Source of the DNA: Xanthomonas sp. CFBP 8443
Lineage (GTDB): Bacteria; Pseudomonadota; Gammaproteobacteria; Xanthomonadales; Xanthomonadaceae
Length of the DNA: 64,000 bases
NCBI RefSeq assembly: GCF_025666195.1
Contig: NZ_CP102592.1
Span: forward strand, 4,526,001-4,590,000
Direction of reading: 5' to 3'
This document shows, in pieces, positions 58,259-64,000 of the stretch (within the stretch, counting starts at the first letter, position 1; every line of letters begins with the position of its first letter). The notes under the pieces are model-generated. The model ran no database searches. It was not told the DNA's origin and saw only the letters and a list, made by a program, of their open reading frames with translations. The position numbers and the translations under genes were made by a program.

Positions 58259-59626
58259 TCAGGGTGCCGTGGCGGCGAGCAGGCGCCCGCTGCTCAGCCG
58301 GAAGCGCGCGGCCATCATCACCGCCGCCGCGCTCAGGCCCAGGATCAGCCCGATCCACATGCCCTGCGGCCCCCAGCCCAGCCACAGGCCGAGCCCGGCG
58401 CCCAGCGGCATGCCCAGGCCCCAGTAGGAGCACAGGGCGAGCAGCATCGGCACGCGGGTGTCCTTGAGCCCGCGCAGCGCGCCGGCCGACAGCACCTGCA
58501 CCCCGTCGGGGAACTGGAACGCGGCCGCGTACAGCAGCAGCGTGGAGGCCAGCCCGGCCACCGCGATGTCGCGGGTGTAGACGCCGACGATGGCGTCGTG
58601 GCCGAACAGCAGCACCAGCGCCGACAGCGCCTGGGTGGCGAGCACGATGGTGTAGCCGGCCCAGGCCGCGCCGCGCACGCCCACCGCATCGCCGCCGCCG
58701 GCGGCGCGGCCGACCCGCACCGTGGTCGCCTCGGCCACGCCCATCGGCACCATGAAGCACAGCTGCGCCACGTTGATCGCGATCTGGTGCGCGGCCGCCG
58801 GCACTTCGCCGAGCCGCGCGATCAGCAGCGCGGTGACGATGAACAGGCCGCCTTCCATCAGGATGGTGATGCCGATCGGCAACCCGGTCTTCAGCAGCCC
58901 GCCGATCGCGCGCAGGTCCGGCGCCTCGAAGGTCGCGAACAGGCGCAGCGGCGCGAACCGCTTGGAACGCGCCAGGTAGACCGCGAAGCACAGCGCCTGC
59001 AGCCACATCATGATCGCCGAGGCCACGCCCAGCCCGCCGGCGCCGCGCTCGCGCAGCCCGAACAGGCCGAAGGTCAGCACGTAGCCCAGCGGCGCCAGCA
59101 CCAGCAGCCCGCCGAAGCCGAGCAGCATGGTCGGCAACGTCCAGTGCATGCCCTCGCTCAGATAGCGCATGCAGAAGTACAGCACCATCGCCGGCACGCC
59201 CCAGCGGATCGCATGCAGGAAATCGCGCGCGCCGGGCACGATCTCCGGCGCGATGCCCAGTTGCGGCAGCACCATCGGGGTCACGCTCAGGAACGCGAAC
59301 ATCAGCAGGCCCAGGCCCAGCGACAGCCACAGCGCCTGGCGGAACATCGGCCCGATCTGCGCGTGGCGCTTGCCGCCGTCGAGCTGCGAGACCGACGCGG
59401 TCAGCGCGATCAGGGTGCCGATCGGGATCATCATCGGCAGCCACAGCAGCGCGGTGCCGACCGTCACCGAGGCCAGCGTGCGGGTGCCGTGGTGCCCGGC
59501 GATGACGTTGTCGACGAAGCTGATCAGGCCGGCGGAGATGTGCCCCAGGACCAGCGGCAGGGCGAGCTGCGCGGTGCTGCGCAGTTCGCGGCCCCGGACC
59601 GAGGCCGGGGTGGAGGACGAAGACAT
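58259..59626 (-). CDS. MATE-family multidrug efflux transporter
   Basis: A 455-residue inner-membrane protein with twelve hydrophobic segments and the MATE layout of two six-helix halves (LALPLVLGHISAGLISFVDN, GTALLWLPMMIPIGTLIALT, the second half from GLPIGITILMEGGLFIVTAL, then AAHQIAINVAQLCFMVPMGV). It exchanges cations for drugs or metabolites, NorM-like. It lies 75 bases upstream of sppA on the same strand. Confidence 0.92.
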   Translation of the reverse strand: MSSSSTPASVRGRELRSTAQLALPLVLGHISAGLISFVDNVIAGHHGTRTLASVTVGTALLWLPMMIPIGTLIALTASVSQLDGGKRHAQIGPMFRQALWLSLGLGLLMFAFLSVTPMVLPQLGIAPEIVPGARDFLHAIRWGVPAMVLYFCMRYLSEGMHWTLPTMLLGFGGLLVLAPLGYVLTFGLFGLRERGAGGLGVASAIMMWLQALCFAVYLARSKRFAPLRLFATFEAPDLRAIGGLLKTGLPIGITILMEGGLFIVTALLIARLGEVPAAAHQIAINVAQLCFMVPMGVAEATTVRVGRAAGGGDAVGVRGAAWAGYTIVLATQALSALVLLFGHDAIVGVYTRDIAVAGLASTLLLYAAAFQFPDGVQVLSAGALRGLKDTRVPMLLALCSYWGLGMPLGAGLGLWLGWGPQGMWIGLILGLSAAAVMMAARFRLSSGRLLAATAP

Positions 59627-59715
59627 TGCAAGACTCTAGCGATCCCGCCGACTGCGGCCGCGCAGGAAAGCGCCGGCGCCGGGTGGCGGAGGGCCGGCAT
59701 TTTACCCTGTGATGC

Positions 59716-59818
59716 AGGGATTAGGGATTAGGGATTAGGGATTAGGGATTAGGGATTAGGGATTAGGGATTGGGGATTGGGGATTGGGGATTGGGGATTG
59801 GGGATTGGGATTGGGATT
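59716..59818. repeat. Telomere-like AGGGATT/GGGGATT heptamer array
   Basis: Eight perfect AGGGATT units followed by five GGGGATT and two GGGATT units. On the plus strand this gives about fifteen GGG tracts spaced by four bases, a strong G-quadruplex potential. It sits between the MATE gene and the end of the DUF3106-type gene. Confidence 0.95.
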
Positions 59819-59854
59819 CGGAGCGCGGAGCGGCAGGACGCCGCCGACGCCAGT

Positions 59855-61333
59855 TCAGCGGGCGCTGCGTTGGCGCAGCCAGGCCGCGCGCGTCTCCGCC
59901 GCTTGCGCCAGCAGTTCGTGGCGCAGCGCCGCGCGCTCCTGCGGCGGGGTGCGCTGCGACAACAGCGCCAGGTGCTCGCGCTGCTCGGCCGGCAGCGTGC
60001 GCAGCAGGTCCAGCAGCGGCTGCCGCTGGGCGTCGGGCACGTAGCCGAACAGCGGCTGCAGCGCCCAGTATTCGCTGCCCAGTTCCGGCCCCAGCAGCCA
60101 GCCATTGCGCTCCAACGCATCCAGCGCCGCGAACTGCGCGCGCAGCGCGTGCTGCTGCTCCACCGGGAGGCCGGCGAAGGCGCTGGCCACCTGCCGCAGG
60201 CGCGCCTGCACCGTGGCGTGCAGCGCGTCCCAGGCGGCCTGGCGCTCGCGCAACTGCGCCGGGGTCAGCGCCGGCGGCGTGGCGGCAGCGGTGGTGGCCG
60301 GCGCGGTCGCCACGCCCGTGGCCGGGTTGGTCGGGTTGGTCGGGTTGGTCGGGTTGGCAGCGGCGGCTTCGGCGGCCTCTTCCGCGCTGGGTGCGCTGCG
60401 CTCGATCCGTGCCGGCGGCGCGCCGGCGGCGTACCACGCGAAGAAGTCCAGGTCGTAAACCGCCGGTTCCGGCAGCGGCGCCGGCGGCGCGGCCGGCACC
60501 GGCGGCGCCGTGGCCACGTCGGACTCGGCCGGCAGTTCCTCGACCTGCACCGGCCCGGTATCGCCCAGCGCCAGCCCCGAATCCGTGCCGGCGCCATCGG
60601 CCGCGCGCCGCGACGGCGACCGGTCCCACCACAGGGTGCCGACCAGCGCCAGGGCGACGACCACGATCACCGCCCCCGCCAAGCGTGCCCGGGTGGGGCT
60701 GCGCCTGCCTGCACCGCGACGCGTGGGGGCCTGCGCGGGTGGCGCGGGCCTAGGCGCCGCCGTCGGCGCGCTCGGCGCCGCGCTGGCGATGGCCGCGTCG
60801 CGCAGCTGGGCCAAGGCCTGCAGCCGTGCCGGCGGCAGCTCGCGCAGGTGCTGCTGGGCGGCCTCGGCCAGCGCGCGCCAGCCGGCGGCGTCCGGGCGGC
60901 CGGCGGCATCGCGCGGACAGGCCCGTGCCAGCGCCTGCTGGTAGTCCTGGGTGGACTGGTGCAACACCTGCGCCGCGACCGGCTCGTCCAGGCCGGCCAC
61001 GATCCGCAGCAGCAGCGCCAGGCGATCGGCCGCCTCCACCTCGCCCAGGTGCGCCAGCGGCGCCGGCCAGCCGCTGCCGGCCGCGGTGGCGGCCTGGCGC
61101 AGGGACGGCACGGCGGCGAGCAGCTTCCAGAAGCGCAGCGGCCAGTCGGCCATCGGCAGGGTCGCGGCATGGCTGCGGAACGCGCGCATCGCCGCGGCCA
61201 GCGCCGGCGCGCCGCGCTCGACGCTGCCGCTCTGCAGCTCGGCCAGCACCGCGGCACGGCGTTCGATGCCGCGCAGGAAGGCGGCCAGGGCGGGCGCGGC
61301 GACCGCGCCATCGGAGGGGGGCGCGGCGGTCAT
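59855..61333 (-). CDS. DUF3106-type membrane protein with repeat linker
   Basis: A 492-residue protein. Residues 1-~190 are helical without a named domain (LAAFLRGIERRAAVLAELQS, LARACPRDAAGRP, AEAAQQHLRELPPARLQALA); a membrane segment follows (LAGAVIVVVALALVGTLWW, near 225). The periplasmic part carries a proline/alanine-rich linker with a repeated Asn-Pro-Thr unit, encoded by a 9-base repeat at about 60324-60357, and a C-terminal DUF3106 domain (AWDALHATVQARLRQVASAF, LAALDALERNG-like, LRTLPAEQREHLALLSQRTP). The start at 61333 is given over an upstream in-frame ATG at 61453. Function unknown; the gene is divergent from priA. Confidence 0.83.
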   Translation of the reverse strand: MTAAPPSDGAVAAPALAAFLRGIERRAAVLAELQSGSVERGAPALAAAMRAFRSHAATLPMADWPLRFWKLLAAVPSLRQAATAAGSGWPAPLAHLGEVEAADRLALLLRIVAGLDEPVAAQVLHQSTQDYQQALARACPRDAAGRPDAAGWRALAEAAQQHLRELPPARLQALAQLRDAAIASAAPSAPTAAPRPAPPAQAPTRRGAGRRSPTRARLAGAVIVVVALALVGTLWWDRSPSRRAADGAGTDSGLALGDTGPVQVEELPAESDVATAPPVPAAPPAPLPEPAVYDLDFFAWYAAGAPPARIERSAPSAEEAAEAAAANPTNPTNPTNPATGVATAPATTAAATPPALTPAQLRERQAAWDALHATVQARLRQVASAFAGLPVEQQHALRAQFAALDALERNGWLLGPELGSEYWALQPLFGYVPDAQRQPLLDLLRTLPAEQREHLALLSQRTPPQERAALRHELLAQAAETRAAWLRQRSAR

Positions 61334-61493
61334 CGGAACTCCATCATCGGCGCGATGATAGCGATGCCGCCGCCGCACCGCGCGCTTGACAAGGGCGCGC
61401 CGATCGGCTGCTTCAGGCGCCAGCGGGGCGGATCGCAGCGGCGGGTTGTGCACAGCGTGCCGGGAGCACGCCCACAGCCCCTGTCAAGCCCGG

Positions 61494-61523
61494 CGTGAAA
61501 TCATGTTGCAGCCATGTTTCACG
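61494..61523. repeat. Inverted repeat at the edge of the AT-rich region
   Basis: CGTGAAATCATG and CATGTTTCACG pair with one bulged base around a short TTGCAGC loop, at the GC-rich/AT-rich boundary upstream of priA. Confidence 0.5.
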
Positions 61524-61636
61524 GCCAAGCCATTGTTATTTATGGTGATTATTCGATTGGCGCTTTTTTGTCCAACTTGTGGCAGAAGCTTGTGAATCCT
61601 TCTTCACGGCGTGGAGCATCCCCTTCATGCACAGCT

Positions 61637-61659
61637 TTATCCACAGCACGTGTGGATAA
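61637..61659. promoter_or_regulatory. Palindromic pair of perfect DnaA boxes upstream of priA
   Basis: TTATCCACA (61637-61645) and its exact reverse complement TGTGGATAA (61651-61659) face each other across GCACG, forming a 23-bp palindrome. They lie in a ~200-base stretch (61500-61700) that is conspicuously AT-rich, with TTATTTATGGTGATTATTCG and a TTTTTT run. The DnaA-box matches are unambiguous; whether DnaA uses them is untested. Confidence 0.7.
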
Positions 61660-61795
61660 ATTCGATTCTCCAAGCGGGGCAACGATTTACGACTTGTTTA
61701 TCACTTTGGCGGCAGCTGTCGCGCCCAACTGGCGGCGCCGCCGATCACGGCGAGAGACCGCGGGCTCCGGTTCCCCGGCCGCTAAACTAGGGTCG

Positions 61796-63985
61796 ATGTC
61801 GCCCCCCGTCGCCACCCTCCGCGTCGCCCTGCCGCTGCCGCTGCCGCAGCTGTTCGACTACCTGCCGCCGCCCGGCAGCGCCGCCGTGGCCGGCGACGTC
61901 GGCCGCCGGCTGCGGGTGCCATTCGGCAACCGCGAGCTGAGCGGGGTGGTGGCCGCGCTCGGCCAGGTCGAGGACGGCGAGGGCCTGCGCGAGGCGCTGG
62001 CCTGGCTGGACCCGGTGCCGCTGCTGCACGGCGAACTGGCCGACTCGCTGCACTGGCTTGCGCGCTACAGCCACGCCCCGCTGGGCGAAGTGCTGGCGAC
62101 CGCGCTGCCGGTGACCCTGCGCCGTGGCGAGGCGCTGCCCGACACCCACGCCTGGGCCTGGCGCCTGACCGAGGCCGGCGCCAGCCATCGCGCCCGCCCG
62201 GGAACCCGTCCGCACCGCTTCGCCGAACTGCTGGCGGCCGGAGCGGTGGACGAAGACCGGCTCGACCAGGCCATGGACGACTGGCGCAGTGCCGCGCGCA
62301 GCCTGGCCAAGCGCGCCTTCGCCGAACGCATCGCGGTGCCGGCCAGCGCTGCGGCGCCGCAGCCGCAGCCCGGCCCCACCCCGAACGCGGAACAGCAGGC
62401 GGCGATCGACGCGGTCGTCGCCGCGCCCGGTTTCGCCCCGTTCCTGCTCGACGGGGTCACCGGCAGCGGCAAGACCGAGGTCTACCTGCAGGCCATCGCC
62501 GCCTGCCTGGCGCGCGGCCGCCAGGCGCTGGTGCTGGTGCCGGAAATCGGCCTGACCCCGCAGACCCTGGCGCGGTTCCGCGCGCGCCTGGGCGTGCCGG
62601 TGCACGCGCTGCATTCCGGGCTTACCGACAACGAGCGCGCGCGGGTCTGGGCCGCGGCCTGGCGCGGCGAGGCGCGGGTGGTGGTCGGCACCCGCTCGGC
62701 GGTGTTCGTGCCGCTGCCGCAGGCCGGGCTGATCGTGGTCGACGAGGAACACGACGGCAGCTATAAGCAGCAGGACGGGATCCGCTACCACGCCCGCGAT
62801 TTCGCCCTGGTGCGCGGCAAGGCGCTGGACGTGCCGGTGCTGCTGGGCAGCGCCACACCGTCGCTGGAAAGCCTGCACAACGCCGCCGGCGGCCGCTACG
62901 CGCACCTGCGCCTGACCCGCCGCGCCGGCGATGCGCGGCCGCCCACGGTGCGCGTGCTCGACGTGCGCAAGCGCCCGCTGCAGGACGGCCTGTCGCCGGA
63001 GGTGCTGGCCGGCATCGGCAGCGCACTGGCCGACGGCGGCCAGGTGCTGGTGTTCAAGAACCGCCGCGGCTACGCGCCGGTGCTGCTGTGCCACGACTGC
63101 GGCTGGACCGCGCCGTGCCAGCGCTGCAGCACCCCGCTGCACGCCACGCCGATGACCGTGCATGCCGGCGGCCGGCGCCTGCAGTGCCACCACTGCGGCG
63201 CGCGGCAACCGGCGCCGCTGGCCTGCCCGGATTGCGGCAGCCTGGCGCTGCAGCCGCAGGGCATCGGCACCGAACGCCTGGAAGAACGCCTGCTGCAGGC
63301 CTTCCCCGATGTGCCGGTGCTGCGCATCGATCGTGGCACCACCCAGCGCCGCGATGCGCTGGAGACGCAACTGGCCACGCTCGGCACGCAGCCCGGGATC
63401 CTGGTCGGCACGCAGATCCTGGCCAAGGGCCACGACCTGCCGCAGCTGACCCGGGTGGTGGTGGTCGGCATCGACGAAGGCCTGTTCTCGGCCGACTTCC
63501 GCGCCAGCGAGAAACTGGCACAGCAGCTGATCCAGGTCGCCGGCCGCGCCGGCCGCGCCGCGCGCCCGGGCGAGGTCTGGCTGCAGACTCACCATCCCGG
63601 CCATGCGCTGCTGGAGACCCTGGTGCACGGCGGCTACCACGCCTTCGCCGAGGCCGAACTGGCGCAGCGCGAAGCGGCCGGCTTCCCGCCGTTCGCACAC
63701 CTGGCGCTGCTGCGCGCCGAGGCCAAGCAGGTCGAACACGCCAATGCCTTCCTCAGCGCGGTGCGCGCGCTGCTGCCGGAGCAGGCCGACGTGCAACGTT
63801 TCGGGCCGATGCCGGCGCCGATGCCGCGCCGCGCCGGTTTCCAGCGTACCCAGTTGCTGCTATCGGCACCGACTCGGCGCGCGCTGCATGCGGTGCTGGA
63901 CGCGGCGATGCCGGCGATCTACGCGCTGCCGCAGGCGCGGCGCGTGCGCTGGTCGCTGGATGTGGATCCGCAGGATCTGTACTGA
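61796..63985 (+). CDS. priA: Primosomal helicase PriA
   Basis: A 729-residue replication-restart helicase. N-terminal DNA-binding domain (RVPFGNRELSGVV), then the SF2 helicase with Walker A at 220-228 (GVTGSGKTEVY) and DEEH at 316-319 (VVDEEHDGSYKQQDG). Eight zinc cysteines in two clusters follow (CHDCGWTAPCQRCSTP, QCHHCGARQPAPLACPDCGS), then the helicase motif VI region QVAGRAGRAARPGEV. The ATG at 61796 is the first that matches PriA; the in-frame stretch upstream (61514-61795) encodes no PriA-like residues and overlaps the DnaA-box region. Confidence 0.96.
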   Translation: MSPPVATLRVALPLPLPQLFDYLPPPGSAAVAGDVGRRLRVPFGNRELSGVVAALGQVEDGEGLREALAWLDPVPLLHGELADSLHWLARYSHAPLGEVLATALPVTLRRGEALPDTHAWAWRLTEAGASHRARPGTRPHRFAELLAAGAVDEDRLDQAMDDWRSAARSLAKRAFAERIAVPASAAAPQPQPGPTPNAEQQAAIDAVVAAPGFAPFLLDGVTGSGKTEVYLQAIAACLARGRQALVLVPEIGLTPQTLARFRARLGVPVHALHSGLTDNERARVWAAAWRGEARVVVGTRSAVFVPLPQAGLIVVDEEHDGSYKQQDGIRYHARDFALVRGKALDVPVLLGSATPSLESLHNAAGGRYAHLRLTRRAGDARPPTVRVLDVRKRPLQDGLSPEVLAGIGSALADGGQVLVFKNRRGYAPVLLCHDCGWTAPCQRCSTPLHATPMTVHAGGRRLQCHHCGARQPAPLACPDCGSLALQPQGIGTERLEERLLQAFPDVPVLRIDRGTTQRRDALETQLATLGTQPGILVGTQILAKGHDLPQLTRVVVVGIDEGLFSADFRASEKLAQQLIQVAGRAGRAARPGEVWLQTHHPGHALLETLVHGGYHAFAEAELAQREAAGFPPFAHLALLRAEAKQVEHANAFLSAVRALLPEQADVQRFGPMPAPMPRRAGFQRTQLLLSAPTRRALHAVLDAAMPAIYALPQARRVRWSLDVDPQDLY

Positions 63986-64000
63986 GGCGCGCGCGGCGTC

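Noticed and set aside
61494..61700. Chromosomal origin of replication
   Set aside because: No dnaA, dnaN, rpmH or rnpA lies nearby and only two clear DnaA boxes are present; kept as a DnaA-related element only.

Overview
The window looks like chromosomal DNA of a Xanthomonas or very close Xanthomonadaceae relative. The DNA is very GC-rich (about 70% by eye). RpoD, TopA, Smg, DprA, Def, Fmt and RsmB look like gamma-proteobacterial proteins of this family, and the 'GGAGCGGCTTCAGCCGCGACC' type palindromes and heptamer repeats between genes are typical of it. The species cannot be named from the sequence alone. No rRNA, CRISPR array, insertion sequence or prophage was seen.

Layout. (1) 105-4170, minus strand: a tightly packed molybdenum-cofactor operon moaA - moaC/moaB fusion - moeA - moaD - moaE, divergent from a small orphan gene (4353-4754). 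(2) 4798-6767, minus: a two-gene operon of a stand-alone Aer-like PAS protein and a CysJ-like diflavin reductase. Upstream lies a textbook class II FNR-type promoter: a perfect TTGAT-N4-ATCAA box centred 41.5 bases before the predicted start of transcription. A one-mismatch copy of the box lies between moaA and the orphan gene, so this end of the window looks like an oxygen- or nitrate-responsive respiratory neighbourhood. (3) 7107-7182: tRNA-Ile2 (CAU). (4) 7423-16099, minus: three translationally coupled genes (glgE, a treS-maltokinase fusion, glgB) that together make the GlgE route from trehalose to branched alpha-glucan. (5) 16732-21240: an accessory-looking patch of regulators and small oxidoreductases/hydrolases, followed by a decayed tRNA gene (21446-21514). 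(6) 21570-27811: a mannoside/mannose locus (GH92 mannosidase, LacI regulator, sugar MFS transporter, mannose isomerase) with paired operator-like sites.

(7) 28019-36779 and on: rpoD, dtd, a lipid A-type acyltransferase, a GNAT, ribA and a pair of bacterial PH-domain membrane proteins. (8) 35745-44776, minus: def - fmt - rsmB continuing into a glycosyltransferase/O-antigen-ligase block that probably builds or modifies LPS. (9) 44912-54964, plus: a LysM protein, dprA, smg, two GYF-domain genes (one carrying a pilin-like segment, one an RDD domain), topA without zinc-binding cysteines, tsaC and two secreted proline-rich DUF4124-type paralogues. (10) 55139-63985: an SDR, a small lipoprotein, sppA, a MATE exporter, a DUF3106-type protein and priA. 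In front of priA is an unusually AT-rich stretch with two perfect DnaA boxes in a 23-bp palindrome.

The most promising candidates for something not yet described are the FNR-controlled PAS/diflavin module, the AT-rich DnaA-box region before priA, the GYF-pilin fusion and the intergenic heptamer (G-tract) arrays.
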